DNA from: an uncultured Johnsonella sp.
GTDB taxonomy: Bacteria; Bacillota; Clostridia; Lachnospirales; Lachnospiraceae
Direction of reading: 5' to 3'
NCBI GenBank assembly: GCA_900766185.1
Contig: CAAFUL010000042.1
Span: 1-64,000, forward strand
Length of the DNA: 64,000 bases
Positions 52,511-61,848 of this stretch are shown piece by piece. The notes under the pieces are model-generated. The model had not been told where the DNA came from. It ran no database searches and saw only the letters and a list, made by a program, of their open reading frames with translations. The first letter of the stretch is position 1; each line of letters begins with the position of its first letter. The position numbers and the translations under genes are program-made.

Positions 52511-55033
52511 ATGGCACAATTAAACCTAAAACAAATTATAGATCGTTTAAATGAAGAATTCACAGGTGACGACAGAAAGCTTGTGTTTTGGTATGACGAT
52601 AAAGGTGAATTTGAAGAAGATATGCAAACAGTGGAACTTGATAATGCCAAGGTTTATTTTTTACAAAAGGATAATCAGTTCTATACTAAATATTTTTTGG
52701 AGCATAAAGATAGAGAGACTAATTATCTTATCTACGCTCCGTTTCCCAAGCCGTATGTAAAAGACAACCATCTTGAGGATACTCTTTTGTATTCCTCGAG
52801 ATTTTTTGCGGATCGTGCTTCTTTGCTTGCGGCTGATCTCGGTATCGACGAAAAATATAAAGCTGTCATTGAAAAGCATATCAAGTTCTTTGCGAGTAAG
52901 GAACGTACACAAAGATTCTACGATCTGGAAATTGAGAACTTCAATGAGGAAAATATTCGCATCGGACTTTTAAGCGGTATTTGCCGTACACGCACCTGTT
53001 CTTTTGAAGAAGTGGTTCGTGTGATCTTGACAGATGGACAGTTGCAGGATAATAATTATCTTATTGAGATCAAAAAGTACGATCTTTTAGATATTTTTTG
53101 GAAGCTTTGCGAGAAGTATTTCGGATATGCCGATGAGGAGCCTACACTTGAGAATTTTGTCACTACACTTTTTGTAACTTATACGGCAAAGCATATCTCA
53201 TCTAAATTACCAAAGTCATGGCAGACTTTTATTTCGTACAGATCGGGTAATGTTATCGCATTTATGGATAGCATTATGAATAATATATTATACAAAGATA
53301 AGTACGATGAATTTTCCGATTTTGTGTCCTCTAAGTTGGATGTGCCGGATGTATTTGCTGATTTTTTTCCTGAGGAGTTGTTAAACTGCGATACTTTTAT
53401 TTGTATTGATAAGATTTTGATCAAATGGATAGTCGGTCGTCTGCTGGCGGAAGATACCGGAGCGGGACTTGATGATATGAGCATCCCCAACATCATAAAA
53501 ATGCGTGAGAAGATGCATTTTGCTCCAATAACGGGTCGAGTCTATTGTCTTCTTTACAGTGCTTACTATATTGTGACTAATGCGACTTACAGTTGTCCCG
53601 ACGGGTCGCTTTCTATCTTGTCACAGTACATAGGCTCCGATTATAAGATAGACAGGGAGTACAGGAATTTTTATTATGAATTCGATCAATTGGAAGAAAC
53701 TATAGGATTTGAGGAACTAAGAGAACTGGTAGAAAATATTTATACCAATGAATATCTGGCAAGACTCCTTCCGAAATGGAATGAAGGTCTTAATGAAGAT
53801 GAGGTATTTATCAAGCATCCTCAGCAGATCGATTTCTACACTCGCATTGTTGCCGGTGCTAAGGAGCGTACCGTTGTGATCATATCCGATGCCATGCGTT
53901 ATGAGGTGGGGCAGGAATTATATCAAAATCTATCAGATGATCCCAAGTGTAAGGTCAAGTTGGATTCACAGCTTAGTGTTATCCCGTCTTATACAAGACT
54001 TGGTATGGCTGCACTTTTGCCGCATAGTAAGATCACTATGACGGACGATTATCAGGTTACGGTCGATGATCTTACTTGTGATAACTTAGCTAAAAGACAG
54101 GCAATATTACAGAATTATTCTCCCAACGGTATCTGCCTACAATTTGATGATATTAAGAACCTAAAAAAAACGGAGCTTAGAGATATCTTTACCGGTAAAC
54201 AACTGATTTATGTGTATCATAATCAGATAGATGCCAGAGGTGACAAAGCTAATACCGAAGATGAAGTATTCGTAGCCTGCAAGGAGGCAATTACCGAGAT
54301 CATGGAATTGATCAGGCGTATTTTTGCAAATGCCAATACTTATCATTTTATCATTACAGCTGATCATGGATTTATTTATAAAAGAGATAAGGTTAAGGAA
54401 AGTGATAAGATAGTAGGTGTTAATGAGAAGGATTCATTTCTAAACCGAAGGTTTATAGTTTCGCAAAATGCCGTCAATGAAGATGGAATAGAAAGTATCC
54501 CTATAGGTAAGATACTTCGTAATGAAGATACGAAGATGGTTTCTTTCCCTATAAGCACCAATGTATTTAAGCTTGCGGGTGGCGGACAAAACTTTGTACA
54601 CGGCGGTTCATCACCGCAGGAGATGCTCGTTCCTTTGCTCGATGTAAAGATAGAACGTGGTCACATGGATACAAAGCATGCTGAAATAGCCCTGGTAAGT
54701 ATGGTCCAAAAGATCACAGATAAGATCACCGTACTTGATTTTATTCAATCAGAGCCTGTCAGTGATGTGGTGAAGATGGCTACATATAAGATTTTCTTTA
54801 TTTCAGAGGATAATGAGAAGATATCCAATGAGGCAAGTTTTTTTGCTGACAGCAGGGAAGTTGATGCACTAAAGAGGATCTACCGTATGAAATTCTGTTT
54901 TAAGGATAAAAAATACGATAAAGATAAGAAATACTATCTGGTAGTCTGTGATGAAAGTACAGGGGTAGAAAGTTTTCGTCATCCTGTGATCATGGATCTG
55001 ACTTTTAACGATGACTTTGGTATGGGTTTTTAA
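52511..55033 (+). CDS. pglZ: Second PglZ, BREX phosphatase-superfamily protein
   Basis: An 840-residue full-length PglZ, diverged from the one at 42187. It has FWYDDKGEFEEDMQTVELDNAKV at the start, metal motifs D460-AMRYE and TAD618-H619-GFIY, and VHGGSSPQEMLVPLLDVK. Its ATG follows the stop of the upstream gene without a gap. The SD would be inside that gene and is weak. It lacks its own brxA, brxB, brxC and brxL, so it is either a relic or works with the complete set upstream. Confidence 0.93.
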   Translation: MAQLNLKQIIDRLNEEFTGDDRKLVFWYDDKGEFEEDMQTVELDNAKVYFLQKDNQFYTKYFLEHKDRETNYLIYAPFPKPYVKDNHLEDTLLYSSRFFADRASLLAADLGIDEKYKAVIEKHIKFFASKERTQRFYDLEIENFNEENIRIGLLSGICRTRTCSFEEVVRVILTDGQLQDNNYLIEIKKYDLLDIFWKLCEKYFGYADEEPTLENFVTTLFVTYTAKHISSKLPKSWQTFISYRSGNVIAFMDSIMNNILYKDKYDEFSDFVSSKLDVPDVFADFFPEELLNCDTFICIDKILIKWIVGRLLAEDTGAGLDDMSIPNIIKMREKMHFAPITGRVYCLLYSAYYIVTNATYSCPDGSLSILSQYIGSDYKIDREYRNFYYEFDQLEETIGFEELRELVENIYTNEYLARLLPKWNEGLNEDEVFIKHPQQIDFYTRIVAGAKERTVVIISDAMRYEVGQELYQNLSDDPKCKVKLDSQLSVIPSYTRLGMAALLPHSKITMTDDYQVTVDDLTCDNLAKRQAILQNYSPNGICLQFDDIKNLKKTELRDIFTGKQLIYVYHNQIDARGDKANTEDEVFVACKEAITEIMELIRRIFANANTYHFIITADHGFIYKRDKVKESDKIVGVNEKDSFLNRRFIVSQNAVNEDGIESIPIGKILRNEDTKMVSFPISTNVFKLAGGGQNFVHGGSSPQEMLVPLLDVKIERGHMDTKHAEIALVSMVQKITDKITVLDFIQSEPVSDVVKMATYKIFFISEDNEKISNEASFFADSREVDALKRIYRMKFCFKDKKYDKDKKYYLVVCDESTGVESFRHPVIMDLTFNDDFGMGF

Positions 55034-55054
55034 GACAAAAATCATGAATTTTAT

Positions 55055-55106
55055 ACTAAGCCGCTGCCTCTATATTCCTAAGAACAAGATGGGGCAGCGG
55101 CTTAGT
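55055..55106. terminator. Large hairpin between convergent genes
   Basis: ACTAAGCCGCTGCC pairs with GGCAGCGGCTTAGT. It separates pglZ from fetB and probably ends transcription from both sides, though the U-tracts are weak. It marks the right border of the island. Confidence 0.65.
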
Positions 55107-55120
55107 GTATAATTCGATGA

Positions 55121-55891
55121 TCATTCCATAAAAAGCAATTGCTTTCTTTTATTAAAGAATCCCCTGTAACATAGAAAGCACGCAATAAATGAAGATATTG
55201 ATGTTGTAGATAAAAGCATAAATGTGACCATGATCTGGTACTTTATGGCTTCTATCGGAGACGAACCTGCGAGAATAAGTCCTGTCATCATGCCGGGCAA
55301 GGATACGATACCTAAGGTCTTTGCCGAATCTATGGTCGGGAGCATACCGGTCTTTATAGAATCACGGATGATTTCTATTGAGGAAGGAAGTATATCCGCA
55401 CCAAGGGAAAGCTTTGTTTCGACCTCGTCATGTTTTATATTAAAATCAGCCGCCATACGCTTATAGCATAATCCCAATGCGACCATGGAGTTACCGATGA
55501 TCATTCCGCTGACAGGTATGATTTGGTAAGGTTCATATTTTATGGTCTTTGATAATACAAGTATCATCAAAGTTACACTTGCACCGATCGTTATCGAAAA
55601 AAAAGATATTGCAAGTCCGTTTTTTACTGTCTTTCCTCTTTTGGCTGCGTTATATGCAGCATTAAAAATCATAAATAAAAGCAGCAGAGTCGTAAATATA
55701 GGGCTGTCACAACCGAACACATATTCTAACGCATATCCTACGATCACAAGCTGAACGACAGCTCGCAAAACAGCTACAACGATATCCTTTTCAAGCTTAA
55801 GTTTCTGTCGGTAAGAGAAAAAAAGAGTTATCAGTACCAAAGATGAAGAGGTGGCGAGGGATAGTATACTTATGTTATTTATGGTATTCAT
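55121..55891 (-). CDS. fetB: FetB/YbbM-type ABC permease
   Basis: A 256-residue integral membrane protein of the UPF0014/FetB family, with seven or so hydrophobic helices. VVLRAVVQLVIVGYALEYVF, GMIIGNSMVALGL and SLPGMMTGLILAGSSPIEAIKYQIMV are family-typical. With FetA it exports iron and helps oxidative-stress resistance in E. coli; metal specificity here is inferred. It overlaps fetA by four bases. Confidence 0.88.
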   Translation of the reverse strand: MNTINNISILSLATSSSLVLITLFFSYRQKLKLEKDIVVAVLRAVVQLVIVGYALEYVFGCDSPIFTTLLLLFMIFNAAYNAAKRGKTVKNGLAISFFSITIGASVTLMILVLSKTIKYEPYQIIPVSGMIIGNSMVALGLCYKRMAADFNIKHDEVETKLSLGADILPSSIEIIRDSIKTGMLPTIDSAKTLGIVSLPGMMTGLILAGSSPIEAIKYQIMVTFMLLSTTSISSFIACFLCYRGFFNKRKQLLFME

Positions 55892-56547
55892 TTTAATACC
55901 TCCTCAAAAGATCTTATCTTTCCGGAATCTATCGTTAGGATTTTATTTGCATATTTTTCGATTCGATCCGGATCATGTGTTACCCATAGTATTGTTATGC
56001 CTTCTTGACTTAAAGATTTGATGACCTTCTCTACTATAAGTGTATTATCCGGGTCCAAAGCGGAGGTGATCTCGTCTAAAAGAAGAACTTTAGGCTTAAA
56101 TATCAAACTCCTGATCAAGGCTATCCTTTGCCTTTCACCACCCGATAGATTTTGTACATCTCTTTGCAAATAATCTTCAGACATGTGAAACATAGCAAAC
56201 AAAGAATTTATTCTTGTAAGTTCTATTTTTATATTTCTTATAGTATACGGAAATTCAATATTTTCCATTACGGTTTTACCAAAAAGATATGGAGTCTGGA
56301 AACAGTATGTAATATTTCTTCTGAGATCTGTCGGTGAGATATCTGAAAAGTCCCTGCCGTTAAAGGTAATATTTCCGGAAGTAGGACTGATAAGGTGAGC
56401 ACAAAGCTTAAGTAACGTACTTTTTCCGCTGCCGGAAGGACCGACAACAGATATAAAATCACCTGATTCAATATTTAATGATATATCTTTTAAAATAAAT
56501 TTATTATCATGTTCAAATGTCATATTCTTAAATTCAATTAATAACAA
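55888..56547 (-). CDS. fetA: FetA/YbbL-type ABC ATPase
   Basis: A 219-residue ATP-binding subunit. It has Walker A GPSGSGKSTLL, Q-loop YCFQTPYLF, signature LSGGERQRIAL, Walker B VLLLDEITSALD and H-loop WVTHDPD. It is coupled to fetB by a four-base overlap. A strong GGAGG ribosome binding site is present. Confidence 0.9.
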   Translation of the reverse strand: MLLIEFKNMTFEHDNKFILKDISLNIESGDFISVVGPSGSGKSTLLKLCAHLISPTSGNITFNGRDFSDISPTDLRRNITYCFQTPYLFGKTVMENIEFPYTIRNIKIELTRINSLFAMFHMSEDYLQRDVQNLSGGERQRIALIRSLIFKPKVLLLDEITSALDPDNTLIVEKVIKSLSQEGITILWVTHDPDRIEKYANKILTIDSGKIRSFEEVLK

Positions 56548-57071
56548 AGATAAAACCTCCTTTTATATTTTTCAAAAATCAGATACTTATATTAAAAATA
56601 TCAAAGAGCGTATGAATTTAATGTTTTTTATTCATTGCCTTGCCTTAGATCGACTGTTGCTATATGTATATTATATTAATCTCATAATTGGATGATAACA
56701 GATATTTTAAATATGTCAATCAATAGCGGAGTATGCCGATAAGCTAAAAGTATACGTCGACAACGAGAAAAATTAATCGTATTGTATAAAAGACTTTTAA
56801 ATAATAATAATATGCGGTATTAAGATTTTATTTGACTTGATTTTATGATAAACTATGTCGGGCGGTTTACGCTTACTAAGAAATAATACACTGAGTAAAT
56901 CACTTAGAGTTTTTAGTTAAGATTTTTGTAAACAGTAAAACATTCAGCATTTTTAGTTAAGTTTTTGCAAATGGCACGTAGGAGAATATTAGGCATTTTG
57001 TTTGTTATTTGCACAGACCTATTATAGCAAAACCGTTACACAAAATAAATTTTAAGGACAAAGTTATTATT
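56548..57071. other. Intergenic region between fetA and cobT
   Basis: AT-rich and non-coding. It holds a weak plus-strand promoter candidate (TTGACT 56832-56837, 16 bases, TATGTC 56854-56859). Two copies of a TTTTAGTTAAG-(A)TTTTTG motif lie 40 bases apart (56911-56930 and 56951-56970). I found no cobalamin riboswitch in it. Confidence 0.5.
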
Positions 57072-58139
57072 ATGAATAGAAGCGATTTATCAGATCTTAT
57101 ATCAAAGATAGAGCCGAGCGATAAGGCGATACAAAATGAAGTTTTGGAAAGATTCAACAATATGGCAAAGCCCATAAAGGGGCTTGGAGAATTTGAAAAC
57201 CTCATAGCAAAACTTGCTGCCATTCAGGGAACTGCAAATGTTGATATTTCAAAAAAATGCGTTATTGTTATGTGTGCCGATAACGGTGTGGTCAAAGAAG
57301 GTGTCACTCAAACGGACAGCAGTGTAACGGCAGTAGTTACAAGAAACTTTGCCAGAAAGACCACCAGTGTCAATATACTTTCAAGTTATACCAATGCGGA
57401 TGTTATTCCTGTAGATATAGGTGTTATCGAAGATTTCAGCGAAGAGGGAATAGTCGATAAAAAGGTCGCTAAGGGTACCAAAAGTTTCCTTGATGAAGCG
57501 GCTATGAGTGAAGAAGAGCTTATGCAGGCGATAAGTGCCGGTATCGACATGGTAAAAGATGCAGTGCAAAAGGGCTATAAAATGATAGGTACGGGGGAAA
57601 TGGGTATAGGCAATACCACAACTTCATCAGCCCTTGCATCGGTTTTACTGGGTCTGGAGGTAGAGAAGGTAACAGGTGCAGGAGCGGGTCTTTCAAAGGA
57701 AGGTATAAAAAGAAAGATAGAGGTTATAAAACTCGGTATTAAAAAACATTCACCGTTTACAGATCAGCTTGATATGCTTAAGAAACTCGGAGGTTTTGAT
57801 ATAGCCGGAATGTGCGGTATGTTCCTTGGAGGAGCTATCTATAAGATTCCTATAGTTATAGACGGACTGATATCTTCCGTAGCGGCACTGATAGCTTACA
57901 GGCTGAATCCAAAAACAGCCGATTATATGATAGCTTCACATATCAGCAAGGAGCCGGGCAGTCTTAAAATAATGCAGGAACTTGGCTTAAGACCTATGAT
58001 AGATGCAAGCCTCGGTCTTGGAGAGGGAACCGGTACTGCCATGCTTTTTCCGCTTATAGACATGGTCAATAATGTATACAGGAAGTCTGAGTCCTTTGAC
58101 GATATAGGAATAGAAGCCTACGAGCCTATGGGAGACTAG
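57072..58139 (+). CDS. cobT: Nicotinate-nucleotide-dimethylbenzimidazole phosphoribosyltransferase
   Basis: A protein of about 355 residues that makes alpha-ribazole phosphate from nicotinate mononucleotide and the lower-ligand base in cobalamin assembly. It has MAKPIKGLGEFENLIAKLAAIQG, MGIGNTTTSSALASVLLG and the catalytic Glu E318 in LGEGTGTAM, equivalent to the known CobT Glu. I begin at the ATG at 57072 by comparison with the family; a longer TTG-started reading has no support. The SD is weak. cobU follows after one base. Confidence 0.93.
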   Translation: MNRSDLSDLISKIEPSDKAIQNEVLERFNNMAKPIKGLGEFENLIAKLAAIQGTANVDISKKCVIVMCADNGVVKEGVTQTDSSVTAVVTRNFARKTTSVNILSSYTNADVIPVDIGVIEDFSEEGIVDKKVAKGTKSFLDEAAMSEEELMQAISAGIDMVKDAVQKGYKMIGTGEMGIGNTTTSSALASVLLGLEVEKVTGAGAGLSKEGIKRKIEVIKLGIKKHSPFTDQLDMLKKLGGFDIAGMCGMFLGGAIYKIPIVIDGLISSVAALIAYRLNPKTADYMIASHISKEPGSLKIMQELGLRPMIDASLGLGEGTGTAMLFPLIDMVNNVYRKSESFDDIGIEAYEPMGD

Positions 58140-58140
58140 T

Positions 58141-58665
58141 ATGATATTGGTGTTTGGAGGGATAGGCAGTGGAAAGTCAGCTTATGCGGAAAAACTGGTA
58201 GAAGCTTATCAATGTAAAAAAACTTATCTTGCCACTATGAAAGTCTATGATGACGAAGGTCTTAAAAAAGTGGAAAAGCACAAAAAGATGCGTGAGGGTA
58301 AGTTTGACAGAAGTATAGAAATGCCTACGGATGTAGCAAATGCGGATGTAGATAAAGATGAACTTGTACTTCTTGAATGTATGTCTAATCTGCTTGCCAA
58401 TGAAATGTTTAAGGAAGATATGATAGTTGATGCAGATACTGTAACAAGAAAGATAAGTGCGGATATAAAAAAACTTGACTCAAAGGCACACGAACTTATC
58501 ATCGTGGGAAATGATGTATTTATGGATAAGAGTGAACACAGTGAGGAAGTTGAAGCTTACATAAAGGCACTTAAAAATATACAAAAATATATAGCAAAAG
58601 AGGCGAAGGCAGTTGTGGAAGTTATATACGGGCTGCCTTATGAGAGAAAAGATGAGTTTTTTTAG
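58141..58665 (+). CDS. cobU: Adenosylcobinamide kinase/guanylyltransferase
   Basis: A 174-residue bifunctional enzyme that phosphorylates adenosylcobinamide and then attaches GMP to give adenosylcobinamide-GDP. P-loop GGIGSGKS (6-13) lies at the N-terminus, followed by KTYLATMKVYDDEGLKKVEKHKKMR. It is placed between cobT and cobS and overlaps the latter. Confidence 0.93.
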   Translation: MILVFGGIGSGKSAYAEKLVEAYQCKKTYLATMKVYDDEGLKKVEKHKKMREGKFDRSIEMPTDVANADVDKDELVLLECMSNLLANEMFKEDMIVDADTVTRKISADIKKLDSKAHELIIVGNDVFMDKSEHSEEVEAYIKALKNIQKYIAKEAKAVVEVIYGLPYERKDEFF

Positions 58666-59404
58666 ATCACTGATACTTAGTTTCAGTATGTATTCAAAGC
58701 TGCCCATGCCTTTTATGAAGTGGGAAGATGACAGTATGAAGTATGCTCTTATGTTTTTCCCCATAGTAGGATTTGTGGAAGCGATACTTTTTGTGCTTTT
58801 TATGAAACTGCTTTCATTTTTTAATATAGACGGGCTGATGAGGGCGGCACTCATGACCGTATTTCCTATTTTTTACACCGGAGCGATACATATAGACGGT
58901 TTTATGGATACCGTAGATGCCATTTCTTCCCGAGCGGAGAAAGAAAAAAAGGTACAGATACTAAAAGACAGCCATGTAGGAGCATTTGCCGCCATAGGCA
59001 TAGCCATGTACCTGCTTTTATATACGTCATTAGCGGATAAACTTATAGATCATGATAAGATCATGATATTTGCACTTGCCTTTGTGGAAAATCGTTGTTA
59101 CAGCATATATTCTCTTATGACTATTAAGAATGCGAGGGGAAGCGGATATGCGGCTACCTTTGTAAGTGCCGGTGCGAGGGTGACGACTTTGATAGGCATA
59201 ATAGTTATGTATGTCCTATCGGCAGCGGCTACACTCTATATATCGATCAAGATGGGGCTTATAGTTTTGGCAGTGCAGTTTTTGGCATTCCTTTATTGCC
59301 GTTATATGTTTAAGCGTGAATTCGGAGGAACTACCGGAGATCTGTCCGGGTTTTTATTACAAATATTTGAGATCTTGGTATTATTAGTCTTGGTATTATT
59401 ATAG
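58652..59404 (+). CDS. cobS: Adenosylcobinamide-GDP ribazoletransferase (cobalamin synthase)
   Basis: A membrane protein of about 250 residues that joins adenosylcobinamide-GDP and alpha-ribazole (phosphate). It has LPMPFMKWEDDSMKYALMFFPIVG, HIDGFMDTVDAISSRAEKEKKVQILKDSHVGAFAAIG (metal-binding D-x-x-D, the CobS signature) and GGTTGDLSGF near the end. I choose the ATG at 58652, which overlaps cobU by 14 bases; an ATG four codons earlier is also possible. Confidence 0.92.
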   Translation: MSFFRSLILSFSMYSKLPMPFMKWEDDSMKYALMFFPIVGFVEAILFVLFMKLLSFFNIDGLMRAALMTVFPIFYTGAIHIDGFMDTVDAISSRAEKEKKVQILKDSHVGAFAAIGIAMYLLLYTSLADKLIDHDKIMIFALAFVENRCYSIYSLMTIKNARGSGYAATFVSAGARVTTLIGIIVMYVLSAAATLYISIKMGLIVLAVQFLAFLYCRYMFKREFGGTTGDLSGFLLQIFEILVLLVLVLL

Positions 59405-59515
59405 TGTTAAGATCTTATGATATTTTGACTGATGTTTTGCTGTTTCGACTTAGAACATACATGAAACTATTACAGTCAAAGTTTTTTGAATAAGTATATA
59501 AAAGCTTCCTATACC

Positions 59516-59620
59516 CGGTCGTCGGCATGGAAAATGCCCTGTTTGTCACTGTGGAAGTGACATGTAATATGTCCGTGTAAAGAGATCAAGCGTATTGATA
59601 TATTTATTTTTAAACGACCG
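59516..59620 (+). ncRNA. Candidate structured RNA upstream of cbiB
   Basis: An outer stem CGGTCGT/ACGACCG (59516-59522 with 59614-59620) encloses GGCAT/ATGCC (59524-59538), TGTCACT/AGTGACA (59544-59562) and ATCAA/TTGAT (59585-59599). All arms are perfect. TGTCACTGTGG recalls the GCCACTGT core of cobalamin riboswitches, but the B12 box is missing. The class is unknown. Confidence 0.4.
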
Positions 59621-59668
59621 ACTGTTTTTAATATATTTAGTCGCTACTTTAGTATAGGATGGTCTTAT

Positions 59669-60667
59669 ATGCATTTTAATATTGCTTTATATATATGTAA
59701 AAATATAACAATACTCGGTTTTGCAATAATACTTGATTTGATAGTTGGAGATCCGAGGAAGCTACCTCATTTGGTTATATACATGGGGAAATGTATTTCA
59801 TTTTTTGAAAAGTTTTTCAGAAAGCATTTTGATAAAAAATATCTTAAAGCGGCAGGCTTTATAATAGTTGTTTTAGATATACTTATAACTATTGCTTTTG
59901 TAAGTGCAGTAAAAGCCCTGTATCTTACAAAAATTCCTATAATAGCGATATGTATCTTGGAAACTATACTTATATCACATATGCTTGCAGCAAAGTCACT
60001 TAAGCAGGAGAGTATGAAGGTGTATTATGCCCTTAAAGAAGGAGATATAGAAAAGTCCAGATATGCCATATCCATGATAGTGGGAAGAGATACAAAAAGC
60101 CTTGATGAGGAGGCTATAATAAAAGCGGATGTGGAAACCATAGCTGAGAATTTTTCGGACGGAGTGGTAGCACCTTGCTTTTATGCCCTGCTTTTTGGTA
60201 TATACGGAACATATATATATAAAATGATCAATACCATGGACTCAATGATAGGTTATAAGGACGAAAAGTATAAGGATATAGGAATGGCTGCGGCAAAGCT
60301 AGATGATGTGGCTAATTTTATACCGGCAAGACTTGCAGCCTATTTGTTGATAATGGCTTCATTTTTTATGAGACTTAATTATAAAAATGCTTTTAAAATC
60401 TATAAAAGAGACAGATACAAGCACTCAAGCCCCAATGCGGCACATACCGAGGCGGTAGTTGCCGGAGCCTTGGGAGTTAAACTTGCCGGAGATGCCTATT
60501 ACTTTGGAAAATTGGTGAAAAAAGAAAGTATAGGAGATGAACTAAGAAAACCGGAGGTTGAGGATATAGTACTTGTGAATGAATTAATGTATAGGGCGGT
60601 ATTTATTATACTTAGTTTAATCACAATAACTCTTATAGTTATGGTAATGAGAGGAGTGATAAGGTAG
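59669..60667 (+). CDS. cbiB: Adenosylcobinamide-phosphate synthase
   Basis: A 332-residue membrane protein that attaches aminopropanol (or its phosphate) to adenosylcobyric acid. LDLIVGDPRKLPHLVIYMGK near the start, DGVVAPCFYALLFGIYGTYIYKMINTMDSMIGYK, and RDRYKHSSPNAAHTEAVVAGALGVKLAG are CbiB signatures. It lies 264 bases after cobS, with a structured leader between them. The earlier corrin-ring genes are absent from this window, so the cluster shown covers only nucleotide-loop assembly. Confidence 0.93.
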   Translation: MHFNIALYICKNITILGFAIILDLIVGDPRKLPHLVIYMGKCISFFEKFFRKHFDKKYLKAAGFIIVVLDILITIAFVSAVKALYLTKIPIIAICILETILISHMLAAKSLKQESMKVYYALKEGDIEKSRYAISMIVGRDTKSLDEEAIIKADVETIAENFSDGVVAPCFYALLFGIYGTYIYKMINTMDSMIGYKDEKYKDIGMAAAKLDDVANFIPARLAAYLLIMASFFMRLNYKNAFKIYKRDRYKHSSPNAAHTEAVVAGALGVKLAGDAYYFGKLVKKESIGDELRKPEVEDIVLVNELMYRAVFIILSLITITLIVMVMRGVIR

Positions 60668-60718
60668 CTTAATGCTTTGTCGAGAATAACTTGTATAGTA
60701 ATAAGTTGTTAATAATAG

Positions 60719-60860
60719 CTCGTCTGAAAATAACTTCTTTTCAAAACCGCTTGCGCTTAAGTCCTCGTGTAGCGGTACTAACTTTTCTGCTGCACTGTCG
60801 TTTGCATAAAAGAAGTACCGACACTGCGGATGTTTCCTACAGAAGTTATTTTCAGACTGT
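60719..60860 (+). repeat. Structured intergenic repeat, copy B
   Basis: Perfect 17-bp terminal inverted repeats (GTCTGAAAATAACTTCT at 60722-60738 and its complement at 60841-60857). An inner hairpin begins GGTACTAACTTTTCT and closes with AAAAGAAGTACC. It is the partner of the element at 1-140. I see no gene between 60668 and 61083. Confidence 0.6.
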
Positions 60861-61083
60861 CTGACCCTCAACTGTAAACATTATATAAAGAGCGCTTATT
60901 CTCAACATAAGGGTGAGAGGGGGAGGAAGGGTGCAGCAAACCGGAAATCGGTAGAAATCTTATAAAAACACTGTAAGCAAGGTTAAAATACAAGTTACAT
61001 TATTACATTTACTTGTTCCTCCCTATACGAACTAATGTTTTTAAGATTAGAATAAAATTCGTTGCCAACTCCCCTATAAACCA

Positions 61084-61647
61084 TCATATAACAGATTTCA
61101 GCACACATCCAAAATACTCATCCAATTGCTCAGGCGTGTACTTAAGTTTCTCATTGATCCACCACAAAACCATTTCAACAAAGCTGCCGGAGATATGATT
61201 GATCAGAAAATCAGCAGGCACATCACAAGTTTTTTTCCTCAAAGAATCACTAAATTGCGTCCTGATAAGTTTGCTTAAGCAGTCCTTGAAATAACGAAGG
61301 AATATATCGTTGCTTTCGCAGGAGAGCAGTCCAAGTATATTATTATCATTTTCCTGTAAATGCTGTAGCAGATGACAAAAAATAGATTCCGGCTTAACGC
61401 TGTCGGAATATAAGCCATGCCTATGTGTGCAGTCTAAGGCACAGTCCATAATATGTCCGAATAACTCTTCACATAGGGCTTTTAATAAATCATCTTTTGT
61501 TTCAAAGTGAGCATAAAATGTAGTTCTTCCTATATTTGCATCGTCTATTATTTCCTGTACGGTAATTTTATTATAATTCTTTTTTGAGAGTAGTTTTTCA
61601 AATGCTGAAAAAATAGCTGCTCTTGTTTTCTTCTGTCGCCTGTCCAT
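61084..61647 (-). CDS. TetR-family repressor
   Basis: A 187-residue regulator. The N-terminal HTH is RAAIFSAFEKLLSKKNYNKITVQEIIDDANIGRTTFYAHFETKDDLL. The C-terminal ligand-binding part is helical and has histidines and cysteines (CALDCTHRHG) that might bind metal. It is divergent from the P-type ATPase gene 200 bases away, so control of that exporter is likely. Confidence 0.9.
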   Translation of the reverse strand: MDRRQKKTRAAIFSAFEKLLSKKNYNKITVQEIIDDANIGRTTFYAHFETKDDLLKALCEELFGHIMDCALDCTHRHGLYSDSVKPESIFCHLLQHLQENDNNILGLLSCESNDIFLRYFKDCLSKLIRTQFSDSLRKKTCDVPADFLINHISGSFVEMVLWWINEKLKYTPEQLDEYFGCVLKSVI

Positions 61648-61811
61648 AAATAGTTTCTCCGTTTAGTATTTGATTTTCAGTACAGTTTAAAAGAAATGTT
61701 CGCTAACTTACGCTTAACCCTATCTATACATTGTATTTGCACCAACTCAGCTATAGAATAAATAACGAATAAAGTGTTTACTAAGTTATTAATTGTAAGA
61801 TATATAAATTG

Positions 61812-61826
61812 CTTTGTCAAACAAAG
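61812..61826. promoter_or_regulatory. Palindrome before the P-type ATPase gene, candidate TetR operator
   Basis: CTTTGT-CAA-ACAAAG, a perfect 6-bp inverted repeat 22 bases before the start codon and 15 bases after the AT-rich -10 candidate TATATA. Confidence 0.45.
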
Positions 61827-61848
61827 TAAAATAAAAGGGGTGTGGGCT

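Noticed and set aside
25044..55060. Integrative element with att sites
   Set aside because: No integrase, recombinase or matching direct repeats were found at the edges of the accessory region.
59516..59620. Cobalamin riboswitch
   Set aside because: Only TGTCACTGTGG resembles the core; the B12 box and the rest of the conserved core are not found.
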